Source: Anaerolineae bacterium
Lineage (GTDB): Bacteria; Chloroflexota; Anaerolineae; Aggregatilineales; Phototrophicaceae
NCBI GenBank assembly: GCA_025454675.1
Contig: JALONZ010000184.1
Location: 1-9,602 of the forward strand
DNA length: 9,602 nt
Reading direction: 5' to 3'
Shown here: positions 1 through 6,525 of the stretch, one piece after another
How positions within the stretch are numbered: position 1 is the first letter of the stretch
Layout: the number at the start of each line of letters is the position of its first letter
The notes under the pieces: model-generated
What the model was told of the DNA's origin: nothing
The model's input: the letters and a program-made list of their open reading frames with translations, nothing else
The model's database searches: none
Position numbers and translations under genes: made by a program

Positions 1-177
1 GGCAGGCGCTCAAAGCACCTGCCTATTCGCCTTCTGGAAGCCCCGTAAACGGGGCTGACCAGCCGATTTGACGGATTAAATAGGCTTCAAAACCTGTTTT
101 ACTCTGAAATTTATTTGTTGGAGCATCCTTTAGGATGCTTTTACACCTGCCTTAGCCTGTGGCTTTGAGCCACAGGC
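1..177. repeat. Cluster of four intergenic hairpins (REP-like)
   Basis: No gene is visible here; the stretch is packed with inverted repeats. Hairpin 1 pairs 1-9 with 15-23 (one mismatch). Hairpin 2 pairs 39-46 with 49-56 (AGCCCCGT / ACGGGGCT, perfect). Hairpin 3 pairs 122-128 with 133-139 (AGCATCC / GGATGCT, perfect). Hairpin 4 pairs 155-164 with 168-177 (GCCTGTGGCT / AGCCACAGGC, perfect). Hairpins 1 and 4 share the tip GCTCAAAGC (8-16) in opposite orientation (GCTTTGAGC, 162-170), and CACCTGCCT occurs directly repeated at 16-24 and 144-152. The arrangement resembles a composite of REP-type palindromes in an intergenic spacer; it could also be the terminator region of a gene left of the window. 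The structure is seen directly; the REP label is inference. Confidence 0.6.
122..142 (+). terminator. Possible rho-independent terminator
   Basis: A perfect 7-bp stem (122-128 with 133-139) with a four-base loop TTTA is followed by TTTT ending at 142. This is the only hairpin of the left-edge cluster that has a T-run directly attached on the plus strand, so it could end a plus-strand transcript from outside the window. The T-run is short and the stem is only moderately G/C-rich, so it may simply be one more palindrome of the cluster. Confidence 0.3.
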
Positions 178-245
178 GCGGAAAAGATGTGGGGAAGGCA
201 TAGCTCCAAACAGAGAGGGGACTTAAACCCTTCTGAAAAAAGGTT

Positions 246-290
246 TTCTCCCCTTCTCCAATGTGGAGAAGGGGCAGGGGGATGAGGTTA
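246..290. repeat. Palindromic G/C-rich repeat, possible terminator of the SPFH gene
   Basis: A perfect 11-bp stem, CCCCTTCTCCA (250-260) with TGGAGAAGGGG (264-274) around the loop ATG, is followed by a G-rich tail ending in GATGAGGTT. It has the same build as the second hairpin and tail of the element inside htrA (3211-3254), so both probably belong to one repeat family. It lies 34 bases beyond the stop codon of the minus-strand SPFH gene. Read on that strand the hairpin is followed by AGAAAACC and a run of six T, so it may also serve as a transcription terminator. The rest of 178-307 shows nothing further that I can support. Confidence 0.5.
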
Positions 291-307
291 AATAACTATC
301 TACCACC

Positions 308-1384
308 TCATGGGCGCGGTGTTGGGGTTGGTTCTGGGGTTGGCACAACCGGCGCAACAAAGTTTTCATCCGCCTCTGGCAAAGTGGTGATGCTGTTAAA
401 ATCAAACAAGAATGGGCTGTTTGATGGGATGACCGCCGTATTCACAGTTGGGGCAAGGCTGACAATCCATTGATATTGAATCAACAACGGATTCGCTTTC
501 AACTGGGCGCTGATGAGGGCTAACGCTTCGGCTTCGGCTTGGGCGCGAATGATAGTCGCTTGCGCTTCACCATCAGCACGCGCAATGGCGGCTTGCGCTT
601 CACCGATTGCGACCGCTTCTACTTGACGGGCTTCGGCTTGGCGTTGTTGCACGCGTAAATTGGCTTGTTCAGCTTCTTGGGCGGCAATTTGGGCGCGTTC
701 AATCGCATCGGCAAAGGCTTGAGAGAATTCAATATCCCGTATTTGTAAATCGGTCAAAACCAAACCTTCAGTATTAAAGCGGTCTAAAATACGCGATTGC
801 ATCATATCTTCCATAGCACCCCGTTCAATACCATAAATATCGGCGGCTTTATATCCAGAAACAACTTCCCGCGCCAAGTTACGTACAGTTGGGATGACAA
901 AATTTTCTTCGTAGTTAATGTTCCAACGCTGATGCAATGTATTCAGCGATTCAGAATCGGTACTCACAGAATACAAAACTGTGATATCGAATGTGACGGT
1001 TTGACCATCAATAGTAAGGGCTGTGATAGGGTCGCCAGAACCGCCGATTTCATTACCCATTGTCACATTTTGTTGGGCAACATTATAAACAGTGGCTTGT
1101 TGCAAACCAGGGATGATAATATGCGTCCCTGGCAACAATGGGGTTTGCAATGTACCACCCAATGTGTTGAATACCACCACCCGTTGCGCGGTCTCTACAA
1201 CCACAACCCCTTGACTGACAAAGGTGAGGACACCCCCAAGAATTGCACCGACGATTGCTAAAAATACACCACTACGAATCGGCTTATTTTGAGATGATGC
1301 GGCAACCGCAATCCCAATACCCGCTATAAACAATAAAAATCCAACAAGGGCAAGCCCCCCGATAATTTGGCTCATTCCGCCCAT
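308..1384 (-). CDS. SPFH/prohibitin-family membrane protein
   Basis: A 358-residue protein of the SPFH (stomatin/prohibitin/flotillin/HflK-C) superfamily. Such proteins form large membrane-bound oligomers that organise membrane microdomains or regulate membrane proteases. The N-terminus has two hydrophobic segments (about residues 6-29 and 38-58). An SPFH domain follows (about 57-235), opening with GVVVVETAQRVVVFNTLGG and containing the family-like LPGTHIIIPGLQQ. Then comes a long Ala/Glu/Gln-rich coiled coil (about 225-295) and a low-complexity Pro/Thr tail (PTPEPTPTPRP). The start is supported by AAGGAG (1400-1395 on the minus strand) 10 bases upstream. A promoter-like TATAAT lies at 1437-1432, so the gene is probably transcribed apart from the phosphatase gene upstream, 115 bases away. 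Its partner is not visible, although an HtrA-type protease is encoded nearby. Family assignment is firm; exact role is unknown. Confidence 0.9.
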   Translation of the reverse strand: MGGMSQIIGGLALVGFLLFIAGIGIAVAASSQNKPIRSGVFLAIVGAILGGVLTFVSQGVVVVETAQRVVVFNTLGGTLQTPLLPGTHIIIPGLQQATVYNVAQQNVTMGNEIGGSGDPITALTIDGQTVTFDITVLYSVSTDSESLNTLHQRWNINYEENFVIPTVRNLAREVVSGYKAADIYGIERGAMEDMMQSRILDRFNTEGLVLTDLQIRDIEFSQAFADAIERAQIAAQEAEQANLRVQQRQAEARQVEAVAIGEAQAAIARADGEAQATIIRAQAEAEALALISAQLKANPLLIQYQWIVSLAPTVNTAVIPSNSPFLFDFNSITTLPEADENFVAPVVPTPEPTPTPRP

Positions 1385-1394
1385 TGATATGTTA

Positions 1395-1437
1395 CTCCTT
1401 TGTTAACTCCAATAAACACACATTACAACCCATTATA
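1395..1437 (-). promoter_or_regulatory. Promoter-like -10 and ribosome binding site of the SPFH gene
   Basis: On the minus strand a perfect TATAAT lies at 1437-1432 in the 115-base gap before the SPFH gene. No convincing -35 sits 17 bases upstream (ACAATC at 1460-1455). A strong ribosome binding site AAGGAG follows at 1400-1395, 10 bases before the ATG. GTTAAC occurs twice in the gap (1402-1407 and 1459-1464), which might be a small regulatory motif or chance. Confidence 0.4.
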
Positions 1438-1499
1438 AACCCCGTGTATAAGTAGATTGTTAACAAAGGGCATCTTCCCCTAAATATTGGGGGGATTAC

Positions 1500-1943
1500 T
1501 CACAATTCAATCGTGCGCCACATCTCCCAAAAATCGGTATTCTCCCCAAAATACCCACACATGGATTGCCAATGCAGTTCATCAGGCATGGCACGTTCAT
1601 GTTTTTTACGCACCTCAGAGAAGGCTTTGCTCATCGTGAGCGATTCCACCATTTTAAGCGCCCCTGTCGCAAAAATCACCGAGCGACTAATCCCCGCGCC
1701 ACACGCCACCACCACTTTTTTCCCGTTTGCATGTTGGTCACGAATAAAATTCAGTCCATTCACCATATCATGCTTGGCGAGGGGGTATCCTTCTTGCACA
1801 GGGACAAACAGGGTGGTTATATCATCATAATCCACCGACTGGTGCAACTGCAAAACCGCGCCAATATCATGATTTTCGAGTTGGGCAAGGTCTTGGGTCT
1901 CTCTAAAACTGGCAACAAATAACCAGTCACGAATTTTGTGCAT
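1500..1943 (-). CDS. Dual-specificity / protein-tyrosine phosphatase family protein
   Basis: A 147-residue cytoplasmic protein of the size of a compact dual-specificity phosphatase, expected to hydrolyse phosphate esters through a cysteinyl-phosphate intermediate. The signature is VVVACGAGISRS (residues 77-88), giving the CX5R loop with Cys81 and Arg87 followed by Ser88. The earlier FVPVQEGYPL segment (46-55) matches the general-acid loop. Two positions are atypical: the residue before the catalytic Cys is Ala80 instead of the usual His, and the loop has Gln50-Glu51 where family members commonly carry an Asp. Activity may therefore be altered, or the substrate may not be a protein. The ATG is preceded by GAGG 8 bases upstream, which overlaps the htrA stop. 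With only 11 bases between the genes, it is very likely the last gene of the dnaJ-htrA operon. Family assignment is good; substrate unknown. Confidence 0.82.
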   Translation of the reverse strand: MHKIRDWLFVASFRETQDLAQLENHDIGAVLQLHQSVDYDDITTLFVPVQEGYPLAKHDMVNGLNFIRDQHANGKKVVVACGAGISRSVIFATGALKMVESLTMSKAFSEVRKKHERAMPDELHWQSMCGYFGENTDFWEMWRTIEL

Positions 1944-1954
1944 AATCCTATCCT

Positions 1955-3280
1955 CTATTCACATTCACGGACGAGTTGCCCCTCACTAGGACGCGCCTCT
2001 AAAGTCACGGCAATATTCAATGTTTGCTCACCACGCACCACCATTAATTCAATCGTATCATTGGGTTTGGTTTGAATGACCAAATAATTGACCAATTCAT
2101 CCATATTATGAATGAATTGTCCGTTTATCGCCACAATAATATCACCACCCGCACAAACAGGGATGTCGCGCACGGTTTCAATCTGTGTTCCCCCCTGCAA
2201 CCCTGCTTTCGCGGCGGGCGAATTGGGGGTGATTCCTGTCACCAAAACACCTGCCTGCACAGGCAAATTGAGGGCTTCGGCAAATGCCGCCACACCAAAA
2301 TCGGATGCGATGGTATTAATCCCCAACCACGAATAATCTACCCGCCCATGATTAATTAAATCGGGAATCACACGGCGCACCGTATTGGATGGTACACTAA
2401 ACCCAACCCCTTCAAAGTTGCCCGATGTGGTACGGATGGCGGTATTCACACCAATCACCCTACCCTCACTATTGAGTAAGGGACCGCCACTATTCCCTGG
2501 GCTAAGTGTCGCATCAATTTGGATGATGCGCGGGTTTTGAAATCCGGGTAATGACGATGCGTCTATCAATTCGGCAGAATCCAATTGTCGCCCGATGGCA
2601 CTCACAATACCCGCCGTCATCGAGCCTTGCAACCCCCACGGATTGCCAATGGCAACCGCGCGTTGCCCCACTTTCACAAGGTCAGAATCGGCAAGTTCCA
2701 ATGGCAATAGGCGTTCAACCGATGTATCCACTTTGAGGACGGCTAAATCGCTGTAATTATCCTGCGCCACCAATTGGGCAGTGGTCACAAAGCCATCGTT
2801 GAAAGTGATATAAATCAGGTTGGCATTATTCACCACATGCGCGTTGGTCACAATATGCCCGTTGCGGTCATAAATAAACCCACTCCCCCGCCCCGTATCG
2901 GTGAATCCGACTTGTTCATTAACCGCCTCAATATTCACCACCGATGGCACAGTCCGCTCATATAAATTGGTGAGGAGCAAATATTCCGCATCTGCCTCTT
3001 GGATGAGCGCATCAGGTAATGCGGTTGGCACGGCATTGGTACTTGAAATACCCAAATTGGAGATGGGCGTAGAATTGCTGATATTGGGCGCGGTTGGCGT
3101 GGTATCGGGTTGGCAGGCAACGAGAATTAAAGTCATCATTGCACTAACAATTGAAATCATCCCCCATCCCCAGCCCTTCCCCCACCTAGTAGGGGAAGGG
3201 AGCAACAATTCCCCCTCTCCATGCAATGGGGAGGGGGTTAGGGGGTGGGGATGGTTTATAAATGTTAAAAATGGTTTCAT
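1955..3280 (-). CDS. HtrA/DegP-type trypsin-like serine protease with PDZ domain, predicted lipoprotein
   Basis: A 441-residue envelope protease/chaperone of the HtrA (S1C) family, which degrades misfolded exported proteins. The catalytic triad is visible: His148 in NAHVV, Asp178 in YSDLAVLK and Ser264 in GNSGGPLL. A C-terminal PDZ domain covers about 315-430 (WLGINTIA through GDIIVAINGQ). Near the N-terminus a hydrophobic stretch ends in the lipobox LVAC (Cys56), so the mature protein is probably lipid-anchored on the outer face of the membrane, followed by a Thr/Pro/Ser-rich linker. The ATG overlaps the dnaJ stop as ATGA (3280-3277). Residues about 9-39 are encoded by a palindromic repeat element, giving an odd Pro/Gly/His-rich stretch before the hydrophobic core. 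A second candidate start, Met41 (3160), falls just after the element, but the leader it would give has no basic residue. The upstream start is listed because it keeps the overlap and supplies MKPFL. Confidence 0.9.
   Translation of the reverse strand: MKPFLTFINHPHPLTPSPLHGEGELLLPSPTRWGKGWGWGMISIVSAMMTLILVACQPDTTPTAPNISNSTPISNLGISSTNAVPTALPDALIQEADAEYLLLTNLYERTVPSVVNIEAVNEQVGFTDTGRGSGFIYDRNGHIVTNAHVVNNANLIYITFNDGFVTTAQLVAQDNYSDLAVLKVDTSVERLLPLELADSDLVKVGQRAVAIGNPWGLQGSMTAGIVSAIGRQLDSAELIDASSLPGFQNPRIIQIDATLSPGNSGGPLLNSEGRVIGVNTAIRTTSGNFEGVGFSVPSNTVRRVIPDLINHGRVDYSWLGINTIASDFGVAAFAEALNLPVQAGVLVTGITPNSPAAKAGLQGGTQIETVRDIPVCAGGDIIVAINGQFIHNMDELVNYLVIQTKPNDTIELMVVRGEQTLNIAVTLEARPSEGQLVRECE
3164..3254. 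repeat. Three-stem palindromic element inside the htrA signal-peptide region
   Basis: A 91-base element with a perfect 9-bp outer stem (CCATCCCCA 3164-3172 with TGGGGATGG 3246-3254) enclosing two hairpins. The first is CCCTTCCCC (3174-3182) with GGGGAAGGG (3192-3200). The second is CCCCCTCTCCAT (3211-3222) with ATGGGGAGGGGG (3226-3237), containing one T·G pair. It has no coding capacity of its own and looks like a small non-autonomous palindromic repeat. It lies inside the htrA reading frame on the minus strand without breaking it. I see no clear target-site duplication at its edges. The hairpin at 250-274 with its G-rich tail appears to be a shorter relative. Confidence 0.75.
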
Positions 3281-4161
3281 CCTAACGCCTCTTTCAATTG
3301 TTCCGCCAAACGGCGTTGGGCATCATTCAGATTTTTGGGAACGGTAATCATGATTTTGGCGAATAAATCACCAAATTCGCCCGCCTGTTGCAATTTTGGC
3401 ATCCCCTTGCCCGTCACGCGCAATTTTTGCCCCGATTGGGTGCCTGCGGGGACTTTGATGCGGACAGGACGCGCCATCGTTGGCACTTCTACATCACCAC
3501 CAAGCATGGCGGTGAACATATCACACGGCACATCCACAATCAGGTTATCCCCATCACGAGCAAATTGCTTATCAGGTTCGACCTTGACGACCAAATACAA
3601 ATCACCCGCCTCGCCACCCATGCGCCCCGCTTCGCCCTCACCTTTGACACGGACTTTTGTGCCGTCTTTTGCGCCTGCGGGGATATTCACTTTGGCTTTA
3701 CGATTGAGGCTTTCAACATAACGGACAGCCCCTTCATACGCCTCGCGCAAGGTGATGACCACTTCTTCAGTAATATCTTGACCACGCATCTTTTGAGCGC
3801 CTCCCGTCCGCGCATTGGCATTCTGACGGTTGCCTCGCCCAAACCCGCCAAATAGCGATTCAAAAATATCCTGAAACGCGCTATCATCAAAACGCACTTC
3901 TTGGGCTTGTGGGTTATATCCACCCGCACCCGCATTACCCATTGTGGCATAATCTGAACCAAATTGGTCATAAAGTTTGCGCTTTTCCGGGTTACTCAGC
4001 GTCTCATAGGCTTCGTTAATTTCTTTGAACTTCGCCTCTGCCGATGGGTTGGGATTCGCATCGGGATGATATTGCTTCGCCAAGCGCCGAAAGGCTTTTT
4101 TGATGGTATTGTCATCGGCATTTTTATCGACGCCCAATATGCGATAATAATCTTTTGCCAT
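3277..4161 (-). CDS. DnaJ/CbpA-type co-chaperone (J domain plus DnaJ C-terminal domain)
   Basis: A 294-residue Hsp40 protein that would stimulate the ATPase of DnaK and deliver unfolded clients to it in the cytoplasm. The J domain is at residues about 4-68 with the essential HPD at 32-34 (KQYHPDANPN). A Gly/Phe/Asn-rich linker (about 74-122, including LFGGFGRG) leads to two beta-sandwich substrate-binding domains (about 128-275; NIPAGAKDGTKVRVKGEGE and KVPAGTQSGQKLRVTGKG). There is no CxxCxGxG zinc-finger block, so this is the type II / CbpA-like form and not classical DnaJ. The start chosen is ATG 4161 (MAKDYYRILGV), as in the family. An in-frame GTG at 4185 would add eight residues but would overlap the likely ribosome binding site GAGGAG (4180-4175), which lies 13 bases from ATG 4161. 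It is first in the operon and overlaps htrA by ATGA. Confidence 0.92.
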   Translation of the reverse strand: MAKDYYRILGVDKNADDNTIKKAFRRLAKQYHPDANPNPSAEAKFKEINEAYETLSNPEKRKLYDQFGSDYATMGNAGAGGYNPQAQEVRFDDSAFQDIFESLFGGFGRGNRQNANARTGGAQKMRGQDITEEVVITLREAYEGAVRYVESLNRKAKVNIPAGAKDGTKVRVKGEGEAGRMGGEAGDLYLVVKVEPDKQFARDGDNLIVDVPCDMFTAMLGGDVEVPTMARPVRIKVPAGTQSGQKLRVTGKGMPKLQQAGEFGDLFAKIMITVPKNLNDAQRRLAEQLKEALG

Positions 4162-4269
4162 AAAATTTTTCACACTCCTCAACACAGATAAGTTAACACT
4201 GTGTTCTCTGATAGTTCTATGCTTTAATGTACATCAAAATTGTAGAAATAATATAGGAACACACAGCAA
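4162..4269. promoter_or_regulatory. Divergent intergenic region with an inverted repeat
   Basis: This 108-base gap separates the minus-strand dnaJ operon from the plus-strand glycosyltransferase operon and should contain both promoters. A perfect 7-bp inverted repeat, AACACAG (4181-4187) and CTGTGTT (4199-4205), separated by 11 bases that include GTTAAC, could be an operator or an RNA hairpin in the dnaJ leader. On the minus strand TTGATG (4237-4232) is a possible -35, but the matching -10 (CTATCA/TATCAG) is poor. For the plus-strand gene AGGA (4255-4258) lies 11 bases before ATG 4270. No CIRCE element is present. The inverted repeat is seen; any regulatory role is inferred. Confidence 0.35.
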
Positions 4270-5371
4270 ATGGCACGATTCCTCATTTTAGCTTTATATG
4301 ATTATGCCGATGTTCATGGTGGCGCTCCCAAATTGGCGTATGAACAAGCCGAATTTTTGCACAATCAGGGTCATGAGGTTTGGTTATTGGCACAAGACCC
4401 CACAACGCACCATTCATCAACAATCAGCACGGGCATTAGTACAAGAATTCATGCCTAATCCGCCTGATGTGGTGCATGGTCACGCACTACTCACTTATGA
4501 TGGTTTATTAGGCATGTTCCCCCATGCCAAATATGCGTATACGGTTCATTCGCCCGTCAAACTCGAATTGCAAGCCACAGGTCGCGGACAACCAATCCGT
4601 CAACGCCTCAAATTAAATATCGCCAGCCACTTGACCAATCGCATCGAAAAGCGCGTTTTGAGACATAGTCATATCATCATCTCAGTATCTGCCTATACAA
4701 AAAAAATACTCACGCAACTGCATGGTGCAAAAATCGGCGATAAGGTGCAAGTATTAACAGGATGGGTAGATGAGTCTCATTTTTTTGTTGCACCTAACCG
4801 CGAAGCCCTTAAAAAAGAATTGGGTGTGCGGTCTGATAGCCCATTTTACTTCACTCTGCGCCGATTAGAACCGCGCAACGGAATAGATATGCTTATTCAT
4901 GCCCTCAAATTGGTTGATGACGCGGGTTATGATTTCCAGATGGTCATCGGTGGCGGTGGCTCACAAAAAGAATCGCTCATCCAATTGCGCGATAGGCTGG
5001 GCTTAACCGATAAAATTCGCTTTTTGGGGCGTGTGAGCGATGAGAATTTACCGCGTTGGTATGCGGCATGTGATGTCTTTTTATTGCCAACTCACGCGCT
5101 TGAATGTTTTGGCATCATCACCCTAGAAGCATTTGCATCAGGCAGACCTGTAATTGCGACCCCTGTCGGGGCAATCCCCGAGGTTGTTAATCAAGTCGAA
5201 CCCCGTTGGTTATCTACCAATAATCAATCGGCATCATTCGCAAAAATATTGTTATCTTACTTGCATGGTGATTTGCCAAGTCATTCACCACATGAATTAC
5301 GTCAATTCGTTGAACAAAACTACGATAAAAATCAACAACTCCACAGAATGGAAAAATTATTCAAATTATGA
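4270..5371 (+). pseudogene. GT4-family glycosyltransferase, frame-disrupted
   Basis: A GT-B fold glycosyltransferase split between two frames. The first frame (from ATG 4270) gives the N-terminal nucleotide-fold start MARFLILALYDYADVHGGAP and GHEVWLLAQDP (to residue 44). It then loses similarity and stops at 4456-4458. The next frame carries the rest, from QRTIHQQSARALVQEF (from about 4403) through DVVHGHALL to the donor-binding domain with ALECFGIITLEAFASG (the EX7E motif) and TPVGAIPEVV, ending at 5371. Removing one C from CCCC at 4398-4401 would restore a 366-residue protein. However, only about 21 residues then separate the QDP and DVVHGH segments, where the family usually has roughly twice that, so a deletion of non-triplet length is equally possible. 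It overlaps the next gene by ATGA. It could be a genuine pseudogene, a sequencing error, or a gene read by slippage; the family itself is clear. Confidence 0.75.
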
Positions 5372-6525
5372 AACCGACCATCCTCGCTATCAGTGATTAT
5401 TATGCACCTGCGGTTAAAGCAGGTGGTGGTCATTTAGCCATTCGCAACATGGTGCGTCACTTATCCGATGAATTCGATTTTCGCATCCTCACTGCTGACT
5501 GCGATTTAGGTGAAACACAGCCCTATCCAAACATTCTGTATGGAGAATGGGCATCTATAGATACGGCGCAAGTCCGTTATTTATCCCAATCAGAACGCAA
5601 AATGGGGGCATTAGCACAAATTATCAATAGCATCCCGCACGATATGATTTATCTGAACACTTTTTTTGGGATGATGGCAGTCAAAACCATCGCACTCCGC
5701 AAATTGAATCGGATTCGGAATAAAAATATATTGGTCGGGGTACATGGTGAATTTTATCCACAAGCCATTGGGTATAAACACCTCAAAAAACAAGTTTATC
5801 TGGTCGCTACAAAAGCGGTGCAGATGTACAACGAGTTATTATGGCACGCAACCAACGCAGAAGAAGCAACACAAATTGCACAACATTTAGGTGTTCATCA
5901 AAATCGGGTCAAAATTGCGTCTGTATTACCTGCCCCACTAACCGATTTGCCCACACCATCTCATAAACAGGCAAATGAATTGCGGATGATTTATTTATCA
6001 CGCATCACGCCCAAAAAGAATTTGGCGGGTGCATTAGAATTATTGATGAAGGTCAAAGTCCCTGTCCAATTCGATATTTATGGGACCCAAGAGGACATGC
6101 CCTATTGGGATAAATGTCAGGATGTCATCCGTCAAATGCCCAGTCATATTCAAGTCCGTTATTGTGGGGCTGTTACTGAGCAACAAATTGAATTATTTAA
6201 TCAATATCACCTCTTTTTATTTCCGACATTCGGTGAAAATTTTGGTTATGTCATTCAAGAATCGTTACTCGGCGGATGCTTGCCACTCATCAGCACCGAA
6301 ACCCCCTGGCGCGGATTAGCCGATAAAAATGCAGGTTGGGATATACCTTTAAGTAGCCCCGAAGAATGGATTCGTATCATCGAAGCGGTGTATGCGATGG
6401 ATAACGATACATTTAGCCAGTGGTCTCAACATGCCCAAGCCTATGGGATACAAATTGCTCACGATACAAATCGTATCCAAGCCAATCGTGACTTATTTCG
6501 TTTCGCACTCAAAGGATTATCATGA
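5368..6525 (+). CDS. GT4-family glycosyltransferase
   Basis: A 385-residue cytoplasmic or membrane-associated GT-B enzyme expected to transfer a sugar from a nucleotide-sugar donor to a growing surface glycan. The N-terminal acceptor-side domain begins MKPTILAISDYYAPAVKAGGG, where the Gly-rich loop (residues 18-21) is typical, and includes VGVHGEFYP (123-131). The donor-side domain shows IYLSRITPKKN (208-218, with the expected basic residues), FDIYGTQED and the motif PTFGENFGYVIQESLLGG. This last motif has Glu290 and Glu298 in EX7E spacing, the usual retaining-GT4 donor site. Length is normal for the family and there is no signal peptide or membrane segment. Both ends overlap the neighbouring glycosyltransferase genes by ATGA, which points to translational coupling. 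Sugar specificity cannot be read from the sequence. Confidence 0.88.
   Translation: MKPTILAISDYYAPAVKAGGGHLAIRNMVRHLSDEFDFRILTADCDLGETQPYPNILYGEWASIDTAQVRYLSQSERKMGALAQIINSIPHDMIYLNTFFGMMAVKTIALRKLNRIRNKNILVGVHGEFYPQAIGYKHLKKQVYLVATKAVQMYNELLWHATNAEEATQIAQHLGVHQNRVKIASVLPAPLTDLPTPSHKQANELRMIYLSRITPKKNLAGALELLMKVKVPVQFDIYGTQEDMPYWDKCQDVIRQMPSHIQVRYCGAVTEQQIELFNQYHLFLFPTFGENFGYVIQESLLGGCLPLISTETPWRGLADKNAGWDIPLSSPEEWIRIIEAVYAMDNDTFSQWSQHAQAYGIQIAHDTNRIQANRDLFRFALKGLS

Noticed and set aside
68..96. TTGACG at 68-73, resembling a -35 box
   Set aside because: The hexamer at the expected -10 distance (AACCTG, 91-96) does not match, and no gene follows on the plus strand.
1..307. CRISPR array or RNA gene in the hairpin-rich left edge
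   Set aside because: The repeats are short palindromes of differing sequence without regular spacing, and no tRNA or rRNA-like pattern could be made out.
797..1261. Open plus-strand frame of 154 codons opposite the SPFH gene
   Set aside because: It is antisense to a well-supported conserved protein, has no recognisable domain, and its residue make-up follows from the opposite strand.
1476..1495. Weak hairpin beyond the phosphatase stop (TCCCCT with GGGGGA)
   Set aside because: The stem is short with one wobble pair and no T-run follows on the minus strand, so a terminator call is not supported.
2901..3347. Open plus-strand frame of 148 codons opposite htrA and dnaJ
   Set aside because: It shadows two firmly identified genes and runs through the palindromic element; nothing in it resembles a protein family.
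4249..4258. TAATAT just before the first glycosyltransferase as a -10 box
   Set aside because: It directly abuts the ribosome binding site AGGA, leaving practically no leader, and there is no -35 match 17 bases upstream.
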